DNA from: a virus
Direction: 5' to 3' (one strand)
DNA length: 64,000 nt
Virus record (IMG/VR): IMGVR_UViG_3300047462_000282
Location: 124,001 to 188,000 of that record
The notes under the pieces were generated by a model. The model worked only from the letters and a program-made list of their open reading frames with translations, was not told the DNA's origin and ran no database searches. The translations under genes were made by a program, and so were the position numbers. This document shows positions 1 to 9,124 of the stretch, piece after piece. Position 1 is the stretch's first letter, and the number at the start of each line of letters is the position of its first letter.

Positions 1-2
1 AT

Positions 3-677
3 CAATGGGGATTTGCTAATACCACTGACCACACTGATTTACCACCTGGCGCCGACATCCCAACTCAATTTGATAATAATGGAGCCCGCCAAGAGGGTCT
101 GAGCACTAGGTTGTTCATTGGAGAAAATTATAGATACGATGGCACCTATTACCCATCCATTTTAATCAAGAGTGGCGGTAGCAGATACGTACCAATCTCC
201 ATCAATAGAGACCAGGACGGCATTCAATATGAGGATGTCGTTTTTGAGGATGGATATGGAAATCAAACAATAGTTCACCGACCTAAAGCCCTAATTACTG
301 CAGGAGCTTGGGAAGGTACTATAAATATAGACGTAATGACCCGAAGTCTTCGATCTAGAGATGATTTGGTAGAATTAGTGGCTATGTGCTTTACAGAAGT
401 AACTTTTGACACTCTTTATGATGTAGGTTTAATAATTAAACCCATTACTATTGGGGCTGCCACTGAAACAGACGACAGAAACGATAAGCTATTTAGGCAA
501 ACTTTGACATTAGATATAAGGACCGAATGGAGACGTGAAATTCCTGTAGGTAATATAATTGACGCCATTTTCTTTACTGCAACGTTCGAAAATCTGGCTA
601 ACCCAAATAGTCCTATTGCCCCTAACCTCACTATCAATACTGAGACCAGCATTACGGACATGCTACTAAACACATGA
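3..677 (+). CDS. putative tail completion/terminator-type protein, 5' end outside window
   Basis: The reading frame is open from the first bases of the window, so the gene is truncated at its 5' end; about 224 residues are visible. An internal TTG at 111 could be mistaken for a start, but coding continues upstream of it without a stop. The visible part ends in a mixed alpha/beta region containing RSRDDLVELVAMCF and LFRQTLTLDIRTEWRR. This pattern of a helix followed by long beta strands resembles tail terminator or neck proteins (lambda gpU / T4 gp15 class). The position directly upstream of the sheath gene fits that role. The family assignment is inference from context and fold-like pattern; no diagnostic motif was recognised. 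The stop codon overlaps the start of the HNH gene as ATGA. Confidence 0.5.
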   Translation, partial: QWGFANTTDHTDLPPGADIPTQFDNNGARQEGLSTRLFIGENYRYDGTYYPSILIKSGGSRYVPISINRDQDGIQYEDVVFEDGYGNQTIVHRPKALITAGAWEGTINIDVMTRSLRSRDDLVELVAMCFTEVTFDTLYDVGLIIKPITIGAATETDDRNDKLFRQTLTLDIRTEWRREIPVGNIIDAIFFTATFENLANPNSPIAPNLTINTETSITDMLLNT

Positions 678-1276
678 GTACTTTTCGAGTATGTGGCAAA
701 TGCAAAATAAATAAAGAAGAGGACGAAGATAATTTTCGTTTGTGCAAATATAAGTGCGGTGGTACCTATTTTAAATCAACTTGCAAAGATTGTGAAAAAC
801 AACACTCTAGAGGTTATGCAAAAGAACATAGAGAAGAAAGAAAAAAGTATCAACAAGTGTTTTTGCAAGAGAACCCCAATTACATAAAACAATGGAAAAT
901 AGATAACAGAGACAGAATTAATAAACGCGAGAGAAAACGACGCCAAACTGATATTAATTTCAAATTAAAAAAGAATATTTCTCGTGCTATTGGACATGCT
1001 ATTTTAAAAGATGGCAACTCTGCTATCAAATTTTTGCCATACACTATAAGTGATTTAAAGTGTCATTTAGAGGTCCAGTTTGACAAGAATATGACTTGGG
1101 AAAACTATGGTTTCTACTGGCACATAGATCATATAGTTCCTCACAGCACATTTAAGTACAATTCAATGGAAGATGAAGAATTTAGAAAGTGCTGGTCTCT
1201 CGGTAATTTACGCCCCTTAGAGGCTAATCAGAATAGATTAGAAGGGGCGAGGAGAACCAGGCATAAAAACACATAA
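674..1276 (+). CDS. HNH homing-type endonuclease
   Basis: A 200-residue protein with an N-terminal zinc-binding region (CGKC near residue 7, CKDC near residue 37), a long basic helical linker rich in Lys/Arg/Glu, and a C-terminal HNH core. The core includes WHIDHIVPHS (paired His/Asp of the beta-beta-alpha metal fold) and NLRPLEANQNRLEG. This is a common free-standing phage endonuclease architecture that cleaves DNA and spreads its own gene. It sits between the tail-completion gene and the sheath gene, where it has no structural role, and its start overlaps the upstream stop by ATGA. The gene looks intact. A paralogue in decay lies at 51795-52428 and shares the zinc region and the HNH core (SMEDExFR motif), which supports the call. 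Confidence 0.85.
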   Translation: MSTFRVCGKCKINKEEDEDNFRLCKYKCGGTYFKSTCKDCEKQHSRGYAKEHREERKKYQQVFLQENPNYIKQWKIDNRDRINKRERKRRQTDINFKLKKNISRAIGHAILKDGNSAIKFLPYTISDLKCHLEVQFDKNMTWENYGFYWHIDHIVPHSTFKYNSMEDEEFRKCWSLGNLRPLEANQNRLEGARRTRHKNT

Positions 1277-1341
1277 ATTATGCGTTAGTATGCGAATAAT
1301 ACTATATAACAATAGAAACTCAGGATTAAAGGAAACGAACT
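1277..1341 (+). promoter_or_regulatory. leader of the tail sheath gene with TATATAA element and strong Shine-Dalgarno
   Basis: The 65-base gap carries a small inverted repeat (TAGTAT ... ATACTA around 1287-1304), then TATATAA at 1303-1309, and AAAGGA shortly before the ATG. The sheath is one of the most abundant virion proteins, so a dedicated promoter is plausible. The TATATAA element may be a late-type -10 box, but this is inference from one motif and its position. Confidence 0.3.
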
Positions 1342-4149
1342 ATGGCTAATATCCCAGGCGCAACAAATGTCCTACCAGGAGTATTTACTGATGTAATTAC
1401 TCAATCACGTGGAGTCGCGGTTCCTGGGGGTTCTCGTCTTGCTGCAATGATCGGCGAGGGCTCTACAGCTGAAACCATTGTTTCACAAGCTTTAGGTGGC
1501 GGTCAAGACGGCTTAGACCCAACTTATACTACCACGAATGGTGCGGATGGCAGACACTTCGCCTTAGTTAATTTTCCAATTATTTCCAACAGAACCACTC
1601 TTTTCAAGAATGGCATCCCGTTGGTCGGTTTAGAGTCTCTTATTGATTCCAACCCATTCAATACTAAATATGATTATAGAATTGATATTTCCACTGGTCA
1701 TATCGAGCTTCAACGCGGTTATTTGAAGGATCAAGGCGGAACCAATTTCCTTCCACTTAGCACTAACGTTGGTAATGGAACTTTGACTGGTCTATCTTTG
1801 TTGGATGCCAATGCTCCACCAGAGACCTGGACCGTTAGATGCTCTTCTGTTCAAAGAGACGCTTTCAATAACCCAATTTCTGGAACTGCTAAGTTCCTAG
1901 CAACCGGTTCTGTTTCTGGAGCTGTACTTGATGTTAATGGTAATCCAATTATTTGGGTAGCCAATGGGCAATCTGTTTCCAACGGAATTTTGCAATTCGC
2001 AGTTGTTGATGGAGTAACCCCATTTAGAGAGGGTGATGGCTTTAGCATCATCGTAGCTAGTGGTGTTTTGGTCAGAAATGATTCATTAACCGCCAGCTAT
2101 ATTCCAACATCTTTCCTTAACGATCCAGTTCTACTTCAAGGAATGGACGATGTTACCAATAGACACGGATTCCCAAGCATTAGCAACAATCTTTCCTTGG
2201 GCGCCCAACTAGCTTTTGCTAATAACACCCCAAACTTAATCACTGTACAAGCAGCGCCTCCTCTTCCAAGAAGAACATCTTATGTTTTGGATACAGATGT
2301 CAACTCTATATCACCAGATGATGCAGAATTTATCTTCCCACTACCAGTTGGTGTAGTACCAGATTTCAACTCTAACATCCACTTCTTTGTTAAGAATAAC
2401 ACTACTAACGTAGAAACTCAGATTCTTCCAAACAAGTTCCAGTATTATCTTTTGAATACAGCTGGTCAACCAACCACTCATCAATTCATTACCGATAATA
2501 CTCCAGCTCCTGGTGGAAACTCTTACGCTTATACCGTAATTCAGGACTTAGAGGATCTTAACTTCGGAGAAGACGGTTATATCGCAAGGAACCCATCTTT
2601 CCATAATCAAGGAACTTTTAGCACATCCTCCTTCAGCTTTGATGCAAGCTATGTTGGTAAGGTTCTAAGAATCATTGATTCTGAAAACTCTGGTAACTAT
2701 GGATACTTCCACGTTACTGCAGTTACTGGTGGTGCACTGTACTTCGTAGCTGACGGTGCAGTTATTTCCGGCTCATTGTTTGCTAACCCAACTTACCTAT
2801 CAGATTTCATCAACGAAAACCCAATTGCTTTCGTAACAACCGATCCAGCTACCTTGTTGCCAATTCCTGGAGGCTCAGCACTTGATGGTGTATTGACGAC
2901 TTCTGGACCAGGCTCTGGAACTGCAACTTTGACCAGCACATCAGTTGACTTTAGCGCCATTCCAGGCATGACCAATTGGAAAGTTCAGTTAAATGGATCT
3001 ACTGAAGCCGACCAAAACAATCCAGTCGGAAACAATGGTCTTTATGATGTAGTTTCAGTAGGATCTTATACTGTTACTCTTCGTAAGTCAGTTACTAGCG
3101 AGAATAATCTTGAGTACGAAGTACTTGATCCAACTGGAGTAAGCAACTACGTAGTTGTTAACCACAACGTAGTTCCAAATGGTAATCAACTTAGAGTTAC
3201 TATCGTAGATGCTCGTGATGCAACCTTCTTTGATGCAGGCTGGATCAATGCTCTTGCTTCTCTTGAGCCAGTAGAGTGTGATATTTTGGTTCCGCTACCA
3301 AAGCAAACCATTTCCGTCATTTTCCAGAATGCACTACACCACTGCTTAACCATGAGCAATATCCGTAACAAGAAAGAAAGAGTGTTGTTTATCGGAGCTA
3401 TTAGTGGATTGGAGCCAGAGAATTTGACTGGTGCACAACCTGCTGCAGTTGAAGACATTGGTATCTTGGAAGGAATCCAAGGAGAAACTGTAACTGACGT
3501 ACTAGCTGGTAACGTTGAAGACTTGACCAACTACTCAGTGCCAGATGCCTTCGGTAACACCTTTAGAGCAGTTTACTTCTATCCTGACCAGATTGTTGTA
3601 CAAGCAGGTTCAGATAACGTTTTGATTGATGGTTTCTATATTGCCGCAGCTGCTGCAGGTTATGAGTGCGCTGATGTCAGACTAGAAAATCCACTTACCA
3701 ATAAGGTACTAGGCGGATTTACCATCTTGAGAAACAAGATGTTCTCACAACAAATTCTAGAGTCACTAGCAACTGCTGGTGTAACTACCTTACAACCAGT
3801 TGCTGGCGGTGGAAGAGTTGTTTGGGGCATTACTACTACTCAGAGTGGTTTCCCAGAGGAACAAGAAATTTCTATCGTCTTCATCAGAGATAGAGTTGCC
3901 AAGACTTTAAGAGCTGGATTCCAAGGCTTTATTGGAACTCCACAAACTCCAGATACTGGAGCCGTCTTGAATACTCGTGCAGTCATTCTATTGAACTCCT
4001 TGGTATCACAAGGACTAATCACAGCTTACGCAGACCTAGCCGTAGTACAAGACAGTGTAGATCCAAGACAATGGGATATCTCGGTAAGAGTACAGCCAAC
4101 CTACCCAGTCAACTTCATCTACATCAGAGTAAGCTTGGGTCAACTATAA
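1342..4149 (+). CDS. tail sheath protein
   Basis: A 935-residue contractile tail sheath subunit. The N-terminus (MANIPGATNVLPGVF, then AVPGGSRLAAMIGEG) is typical of sheath proteins. The last ~120 residues form the conserved C-terminal sheath domain, with GRVVWGITTT, IVFIRDRVAKTLRAGFQGF, and a final strand ending NFIYIRVSLGQL. In known sheaths the C-terminal arm and N-terminal arm knit neighbouring subunits into a contractile mesh around the tube. At 935 residues it is much longer than minimal sheaths (about 400-500) and resembles those of large phages, with beta-rich insertions between residues ~110 and ~650 that probably project outward. One insertion (about residues 525-585) resembles modules in the baseplate proteins downstream. 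The start has a good AAAGGA site. Confidence 0.95.
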   Translation: MANIPGATNVLPGVFTDVITQSRGVAVPGGSRLAAMIGEGSTAETIVSQALGGGQDGLDPTYTTTNGADGRHFALVNFPIISNRTTLFKNGIPLVGLESLIDSNPFNTKYDYRIDISTGHIELQRGYLKDQGGTNFLPLSTNVGNGTLTGLSLLDANAPPETWTVRCSSVQRDAFNNPISGTAKFLATGSVSGAVLDVNGNPIIWVANGQSVSNGILQFAVVDGVTPFREGDGFSIIVASGVLVRNDSLTASYIPTSFLNDPVLLQGMDDVTNRHGFPSISNNLSLGAQLAFANNTPNLITVQAAPPLPRRTSYVLDTDVNSISPDDAEFIFPLPVGVVPDFNSNIHFFVKNNTTNVETQILPNKFQYYLLNTAGQPTTHQFITDNTPAPGGNSYAYTVIQDLEDLNFGEDGYIARNPSFHNQGTFSTSSFSFDASYVGKVLRIIDSENSGNYGYFHVTAVTGGALYFVADGAVISGSLFANPTYLSDFINENPIAFVTTDPATLLPIPGGSALDGVLTTSGPGSGTATLTSTSVDFSAIPGMTNWKVQLNGSTEADQNNPVGNNGLYDVVSVGSYTVTLRKSVTSENNLEYEVLDPTGVSNYVVVNHNVVPNGNQLRVTIVDARDATFFDAGWINALASLEPVECDILVPLPKQTISVIFQNALHHCLTMSNIRNKKERVLFIGAISGLEPENLTGAQPAAVEDIGILEGIQGETVTDVLAGNVEDLTNYSVPDAFGNTFRAVYFYPDQIVVQAGSDNVLIDGFYIAAAAAGYECADVRLENPLTNKVLGGFTILRNKMFSQQILESLATAGVTTLQPVAGGGRVVWGITTTQSGFPEEQEISIVFIRDRVAKTLRAGFQGFIGTPQTPDTGAVLNTRAVILLNSLVSQGLITAYADLAVVQDSVDPRQWDISVRVQPTYPVNFIYIRVSLGQL

Positions 4150-4163
4150 TTAGGAGAATATAA

Positions 4164-4847
4164 ATGGCTAACGCACCTAACACTCAGTCTACATTAACCG
4201 TACCAAACGGCGTAAATAAGACTAGTACAGCAATCTCAACAAATATCATCATTATGGTGAATAACACTCCTGTAGGAGCTATTCAATCTATGGCTATTGC
4301 CGAAAAGAGAAACATTAAGATGATTGATGAGGTTGGAACAGACGGTCATATTGACTCCGTACCAAACATGTCAACCAACGTTACAGGTACATGCCAAAGA
4401 ATCAGATTTGACAGATTAAGAATCACCGAAGCTTTTAGCAGAGGATTCGTACACGCTGCCTCTCAAGTTTACCCATTCGATATCGTTATCTTGGATAAGC
4501 AAAAGAGAGATCAAGGAAGCCAAATTTCTACTGTTATCAAGAACGTTTGGATTTCTGGATTAGACTATACCTACCAAGTCAGTGATTGGGTAATTACCGA
4601 TTCTATGACCTGGGAAGCAGAGACTATCTTCAGCGTACTTAACAATGGCAACTCTCAACCAGTGGCAGTTGGTGGTGAAAGAGGCATTACTCATATGGGC
4701 GCTGGTCCTAACGGTACTGTTAATATCACAAGCGGTGACGGCATTGTCAACATCGAACAACTTGTTGATACTGGTGCTAATGGCAGAAGAGGATCTCTTG
4801 ATGCATCCGGTCTTATCGACATTGGTTCTGCTGGCGATCTATTCTAA
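4164..4847 (+). CDS. tail tube protein
   Basis: A 227-residue protein immediately after the sheath gene, 14 bases downstream with TAGGAGAA as ribosome binding site. The order sheath then tube is nearly universal in contractile-tail phages. The central part (MVNNTPVGAIQSMAIAEKR, FDRLRITEAFSRGF, YPFDIVILDK) gives alternating strands that fit the hexameric tube fold with a conserved beta hairpin. The C-terminus is Gly/Ser-rich and could be flexible. Tube subunits stack inside the sheath and form the channel for DNA. The call rests mainly on order, size and strand pattern. A hairpin following the stop may end the highly expressed sheath-tube transcript. Confidence 0.85.
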   Translation: MANAPNTQSTLTVPNGVNKTSTAISTNIIIMVNNTPVGAIQSMAIAEKRNIKMIDEVGTDGHIDSVPNMSTNVTGTCQRIRFDRLRITEAFSRGFVHAASQVYPFDIVILDKQKRDQGSQISTVIKNVWISGLDYTYQVSDWVITDSMTWEAETIFSVLNNGNSQPVAVGGERGITHMGAGPNGTVNITSGDGIVNIEQLVDTGANGRRGSLDASGLIDIGSAGDLF

Positions 4848-4881
4848 TTAGTTTGAATAAAGGGTAATCCCCTAAATACGT

Positions 4882-4926
4882 AAAATATCCTGCAATTGAG
4901 ATATATAATCTCTTGTAGGATATTTT
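4882..4926 (+). terminator. long hairpin after the tube gene, likely transcription terminator
   Basis: AAAATATCCTGCAA pairs with TTGTAGGATATTTT (one G-T pair) and an inner GAGAT/ATCTC stem closes a five-base ATATA loop. GTTTTAG follows. The stem is long and nearly perfect but AT-rich. Placement between the abundant sheath/tube genes and the less abundant chaperone genes fits attenuation of transcription. Confidence 0.6.
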
Positions 4927-4944
4927 GTTTTAGTGGAGTTCAAC

Positions 4945-5637
4945 ATGCCTCAATATGATAGTCCCCTTGGTAGTAAAAAAATTGCTGGTCAACCAGCCCT
5001 AAGAGAGTTTGAAGTACCCGATGAAAGTGGGTATTCAGGACCAACAGGTGGAGGAAATTTTGCCCCATCTGTTACTAGACGTTATTCTAGTGAGCCAATG
5101 GATGAAAATGCCATTCGCGAATTTCAAGAAAGACTGCAAGCTCAAGCTGATCCAGATAGCAATCTCTCTGATGTAGAAATTGAAATCAAGAGACAAAGGG
5201 AGGCTAAGAGAAATACTGGCAAAGAGCGTCTAAATGACGGCGCCCGACGCCGTATTGATAGGCTGATTGGTATGACCCGTGGCAATCGTACTGCCGAAAT
5301 TGAGGGAAATACTTATGTTTTCCAAACTCTTAAATCCAAAGAAATGCGCGATGCCATGTCATCTGCCTCCGAGTTTGATGGTACAATCCAGTCTGTTTTT
5401 GAAATTAGACGCCAATTACTAGCCCGTTCTCTAGTAGAGATTGCAGGGGTAGAAATCAGCCAGTTTGTAGGCTCTGCTGACCTGGAAGCTAAATTTGCAT
5501 TAATCGATGAGATGGATGAGGCGCTGCTAAATAGGCTGTATAACGAATATCTATTAATGGCTAAGGAGTCTAGGGACCGCTTTACCATCAAGACGCCAGA
5601 AGAGGCGCAGGAGGTCGTTGAAGACCTAAAAAAATAA
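4945..5637 (+). CDS. tail assembly chaperone, short form (gpG-like)
   Basis: A 230-residue acidic and helical protein. I chose ATG 4945 over an upstream GTG at 4933 because GTGGAG at 4933-4938 reads as the ribosome binding site. Position between tube and tape measure is the canonical place for the lambda gpG/gpGT-type chaperones that coat the tape measure protein during tail assembly. The last sense codons are CTA AAA AAA followed by TAA, forming an A AAA AAA slippery heptamer in the correct phase. A -1 shift there enters the next reading frame, giving a longer product (see 5634-5996). Sequence alone does not identify a named family; order plus the slippery site make the assignment. Confidence 0.8.
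   Translation: MPQYDSPLGSKKIAGQPALREFEVPDESGYSGPTGGGNFAPSVTRRYSSEPMDENAIREFQERLQAQADPDSNLSDVEIEIKRQREAKRNTGKERLNDGARRRIDRLIGMTRGNRTAEIEGNTYVFQTLKSKEMRDAMSSASEFDGTIQSVFEIRRQLLARSLVEIAGVEISQFVGSADLEAKFALIDEMDEALLNRLYNEYLLMAKESRDRFTIKTPEEAQEVVEDLKK
5628..5634 (+). promoter_or_regulatory. programmed -1 ribosomal frameshift site A AAA AAA
   Basis: Seven A residues are phased as ctA AAA AAA in the upstream gene, exactly the X XXY YYZ arrangement for tandem slippage. After a -1 slip the next codon starts at 5634 and the new frame is open to 5996. TAA TAA follows directly in the zero frame, which would lengthen the pause. No strong downstream stem-loop was found by eye. Confidence 0.85.
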
Positions 5638-5996
5638 TAAATGAACCGGAACATCGATTTCATTGGTACCTTTGTAAAGAGGTGTTCAAGACAACCCCCG
5701 ATGATCCACGTATTACTGATATGGACCCGGTTCAAAAGATATGGATGTTCGAAAACTGGTGGGCTGACCAATTAGATAAAGCCGAACTAGCTAAAAACCA
5801 CGCATATCTATTAGCGTCTTTCTCTCATCCAGAGGCTGTCAAGCAGATACTTGGAGAGGGTAATGTACACGCATCGAGTGAAGAAGAGTTTGAAGAGTCT
5901 AGCAAGATAGTTAGAGACATGAATCTAAAGTTGCTAGGAATGGAACAAAAACCTGGTGTTAGGAAGAGAAGACGTCGCGGCACCGTAAAAGGATAA
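5634..5996 (+). CDS. T-domain extension of tail assembly chaperone (made by -1 frameshift)
   Basis: This is the second part of a gpGT-like fusion. From 5634 the frame reads IINEPEHRFHWYLCKEVF and continues through WMFENWWADQLDKAELA to the stop at 5996, adding about 120 residues to the 230 of the short form for a fusion of about 350. A separate start is unlikely: the first candidate (GTG 5682) lacks a properly spaced ribosome binding site, and the sequence upstream of it in the same frame is coding-like all the way back to the slippery site. In lambda the T domain recruits tail tube protein to the chaperone-coated tape measure; the same role is inferred here. The tape measure gene starts three bases downstream. 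Confidence 0.8.
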   Translation: MINEPEHRFHWYLCKEVFKTTPDDPRITDMDPVQKIWMFENWWADQLDKAELAKNHAYLLASFSHPEAVKQILGEGNVHASSEEEFEESSKIVRDMNLKLLGMEQKPGVRKRRRRGTVKG

Positions 5997-5999
5997 TAA

Positions 6000-8210
6000 A
6001 TGGCTGGCACAGACCCGACAGATCCAACAGCGCAAGCAACTGTAACCGAAGAGCATAATGCTACTCTTCAGGCTCAAGCTGAATTGACAGATAAAGCTGC
6101 TCATGCATTGAATGGATTTGCTAGTATTGCAGATAGTGCTAGAGGTGTATTTTCTAACTTACAAAATAAGTTGGGTACCCTCGGAATTAGCATGAAGCAA
6201 AATTATGAATTGACACAGCAACAAACACAAGCACTAGGCTTGCTAACTACTACATTATTGAGTACTAGATCTGCTTTTGATAATTTATCGGGAATTGACA
6301 CTACATATCTAAATACGTTTACTAAGCAGTTCAACGATTTGCAAGAAATTATGTTGAAGTCTCCAGGAAGCAAGGTAGCTGTGGCTGGAGCGAGTGCTTT
6401 ATCTGAAAGTCTAAATAAGCTTGGCGTTCCAATGGATACAATCAAAAAATTGGCATCAGCTGGAACGAGCGCACTTTTGGGATTTGCGGGAAAGTTTTTC
6501 GAAAGTGCTGATAACGCACTTAGATTACAAAATGTCTTTGTACAATTATCCGCTCAAACCGGTAATTTGCAGAATGTATATGATGCCGCAGGCGAGAGTC
6601 TTGATAAGATGAATCTTCTCTTAGTCCAACAGCAAAAGGCTGTAACTGATGCTGCGACTGCAACACAATTGCCTATCGAGGCAGTAGAACAGTATTACGC
6701 TGCCTTAGGAACCATTCCAGATGCTTTACAGAAGACAGTTCAGAGTGGAACTAATGCTGGTGAAAATGTCAGCATGCTAACTGCTACTATTCAGTATGCG
6801 ACTGGCAGTGGAAGAAAATATGCTGAAGTCATCGAAGATTTGAAACATGCCTACGAAGACTACAACTTGACTGGCGAGTCCGCCCTAAGATTTACGGCTA
6901 GAATGGGCGAGTTAGCTAACAATCTATATGTTCCATTGCAAGACGTAAGGAAATTTTTACTTGGTACTGCTGATGCCTTTAAGAGATTCGGTGATGAATC
7001 TGAAGGCGCTGCCAAGATGGTCAATCAATATGTTGGAGCTTTGAAAGCAACTGGTGTCAGTGGAACTGTTGCTCTGGATATGATGAATGATCTAACTGGC
7101 GGTATCAAGAATATGGGTATTGCTCAAAAAGCTTTCTTGTCATCACAAACGGGCGGAGCTGGTGGATTGCAAGGCGCCTTTCAAATTGAAAAGCTATTGA
7201 GAGAAGGCAAGATCGACGAAGTGTTTGGTAAGGTCAGACAACAGATGACCAAACAGTTTGGTCAAATTGTCACTCTAGATGAAGCTTCTAAGAGCCCTCA
7301 GGCAGCTGCGCAGTTGACTAAGCAGATGATGATTTTGAAACAGGGACCTCTTGGACAATTCGTCAAAGATGATCAGAGCGCCATCAGAATGCTCGAAGCC
7401 TTCTCAAAAGGCAAAACCGGCGCTCCTCCTGATTTGAGTGGCAAGGTAGTTCAAGACAACATGAAGCATGGCGTAGATTTGCAACAGAAGCCTGTTACTG
7501 AGTTAACTATATTCAGAAGTCTGTTAGAAGACATGCGTGGCATAGCAGGTATTGCTAACCTTGGCACAGCCCAACAGGCTTTAACAGCAGGTGTTGGCAC
7601 TCCAATGGAAGGAGCTGATGCTGCCGCTGAATTTAGAGATAATCTAAATGAGCACATGGTTCGTGGTGCAGCAGAAAGCGGTCGTACAACGGCTGGAGTT
7701 GCCACAGACTTACAGACAAAAATTCTTCAAGATAAGACGGGAGAATTTGCTGTTCAAATAGCTGACGAGTACACTAAGATGTTTGGAGAGTTGAGAAATG
7801 CTATCAAGGCACCCAAAGATAAGATTCAGTCTCTTATCAAGAGTGGTCACGTGGATGATGCTAACAAAATGGCAGTCCAATTAGTCGACGACATTCGTCA
7901 ACGCAAAGAGACGATGAATCGTGCCGGTACGATACCAAAGTTTGACTATAGTGATTTGACTGAAACTACGCCAGGCACTTTAGGAACGGCAACTTCTGGC
8001 GTTCTCGGTAAAACTGGGAAAAACACTACAGATCAAGCATCGAGAATAACTCAGGGCGGAGGCGCAAAAGTGCCCCTTACAAAGTCAGGCGGACACCTGG
8101 GAGAGATTACAGTTCACGTGGAAGGTTATTGTTTGGAATGTGGCGAAAAGATGAAAGGCACTACGCAAAGCACTGCTGTGAACGTAGGGCAAAGAGCGAA
8201 AAAATCATAA
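6000..8210 (+). CDS. tail tape measure protein
   Basis: A 736-residue protein, mainly helical and Ala/Gln/Leu-rich (for example ELTQQQTQALGLLTTTLLST), following the chaperone pair as tape measure genes do. Such proteins fill the tube lumen, set tail length and leave first at infection. At roughly 1.5 angstrom per residue this one would specify a tail of about 110 nm, an estimate from length only. A moderately hydrophobic stretch occurs near residues 150-170 (SAGTSALLGFAGKFF). The C-terminus contains a CxxC pair (GYCLECGEKM), possibly half of a metal site, not usual for the family. Ribosome binding site AAAGGA lies within the end of the previous gene. Function is inferred from gene order and composition. 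Confidence 0.75.
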   Translation: MAGTDPTDPTAQATVTEEHNATLQAQAELTDKAAHALNGFASIADSARGVFSNLQNKLGTLGISMKQNYELTQQQTQALGLLTTTLLSTRSAFDNLSGIDTTYLNTFTKQFNDLQEIMLKSPGSKVAVAGASALSESLNKLGVPMDTIKKLASAGTSALLGFAGKFFESADNALRLQNVFVQLSAQTGNLQNVYDAAGESLDKMNLLLVQQQKAVTDAATATQLPIEAVEQYYAALGTIPDALQKTVQSGTNAGENVSMLTATIQYATGSGRKYAEVIEDLKHAYEDYNLTGESALRFTARMGELANNLYVPLQDVRKFLLGTADAFKRFGDESEGAAKMVNQYVGALKATGVSGTVALDMMNDLTGGIKNMGIAQKAFLSSQTGGAGGLQGAFQIEKLLREGKIDEVFGKVRQQMTKQFGQIVTLDEASKSPQAAAQLTKQMMILKQGPLGQFVKDDQSAIRMLEAFSKGKTGAPPDLSGKVVQDNMKHGVDLQQKPVTELTIFRSLLEDMRGIAGIANLGTAQQALTAGVGTPMEGADAAAEFRDNLNEHMVRGAAESGRTTAGVATDLQTKILQDKTGEFAVQIADEYTKMFGELRNAIKAPKDKIQSLIKSGHVDDANKMAVQLVDDIRQRKETMNRAGTIPKFDYSDLTETTPGTLGTATSGVLGKTGKNTTDQASRITQGGGAKVPLTKSGGHLGEITVHVEGYCLECGEKMKGTTQSTAVNVGQRAKKS

Positions 8211-8219
8211 GGAATTTAC

Positions 8220-9122
8220 ATGGCTACAACTACACTGAATGAACTTACAACGGCAGTTAATCAGGCACAAAACGCACTGAATAACAATAATGGCGCTCTT
8301 AGTCAAAGTCAAACAGCTTCTTTCAAGTCTGATGGCTTCTTGGTTCCCGCCACCTTTTCACCAGATGGAAATGGACTTCCTTTCACTAAAGTTCCTAGCT
8401 ACAAACCCGCTCAACTTAAAAGAAACATCATTACTTGGTTCGTTCCTGAATTTGGTATTGTCAGAATGTATGTTAACCCAGAAAATATTAGTTATGTTAA
8501 CAGAAAGTTAATCACTAAGGATAGAACAAAGGGAGGGTTTACTTTGCAATATTGGGGAGAAGACCTAACTACTATAAATCTATCAGGTACTACTGGTAGT
8601 TCTGGAATTGAAGGAATTAATGCTCTGTATGAGATATATAGAGCTGAACAATTAGCATTTGATGGTACTGGATTAATGCTTGCTGCCAATAATGCTTCGG
8701 CTGATCTAGCAAACAACTTAGTTAGTGGTGCTGGTGGCGCTTTGGGTGGAACTATCAATGGATTATTTGGAGGAGACCCTAATTCTCCTACTGCTGCCGC
8801 AGGTGGATCTGGATTACTAGGTGGTATATTAGGAATGAACTCCCCTAACAATAACTTGTCCGCTAAAAATATTCCTTCTTTAGCTCAATTAGCTTTCACA
8901 GTAGAAATGTATTATAATGGATGGGTTTACAGAGGGTTCTTTGAAAATATGACAATCAACGAAAGAGCTAACAACTTCTTGCTCGAATATCAGATGACTT
9001 TCACTGCTACTCAGAGAAGAGGCTACAGAGTCAATTATTTTCCTTGGACTCACAGTGCCAAGGATGGTCCAAGCGACTATACTACTCCAAATTCTTTCTC
9101 TGGAAATATTACTTCAGGATAA
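8220..9122 (+). CDS. baseplate/tail-tube adaptor-like structural protein
   Basis: A 300-residue protein between tape measure and hub genes. It has two conserved-looking parts: an N-terminal beta region around residues 65-150 (GIVRMYVNPENISYVNRK, GGFTLQYWGEDLTTINLSG) and a C-terminal region after residue 220 (AFTVEMYYNGWVYRGFFEN, NNFLLEYQMTFTATQ), separated by a Gly/Ala/Asn-rich linker near residues 165-210. NPENI-containing strands followed by an aromatic-rich strand resemble tube-initiator or hub-adaptor proteins of contractile injection systems (CIS tube / T4 gp53-gp48 class). That assignment is by pattern and position only. The start has AAGGAATT upstream. The real hub start lies just downstream. 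Confidence 0.5.
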   Translation: MATTTLNELTTAVNQAQNALNNNNGALSQSQTASFKSDGFLVPATFSPDGNGLPFTKVPSYKPAQLKRNIITWFVPEFGIVRMYVNPENISYVNRKLITKDRTKGGFTLQYWGEDLTTINLSGTTGSSGIEGINALYEIYRAEQLAFDGTGLMLAANNASADLANNLVSGAGGALGGTINGLFGGDPNSPTAAAGGSGLLGGILGMNSPNNNLSAKNIPSLAQLAFTVEMYYNGWVYRGFFENMTINERANNFLLEYQMTFTATQRRGYRVNYFPWTHSAKDGPSDYTTPNSFSGNITSG

Positions 9123-9124
9123 CA

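Noticed and set aside
5682-5996. Independent gene starting at GTG 5682
   Set aside because: The frame is coding-like back to the slippery heptamer at 5628-5634 and lacks a well-spaced ribosome binding site; frameshift fusion explains it better.
9044-9124. Upstream in-frame start for the hub gene at 9044
   Set aside because: It lies within the adaptor gene, gives an unlikely N-terminus, and ATG 9125 has AGGATAAC at the right distance.
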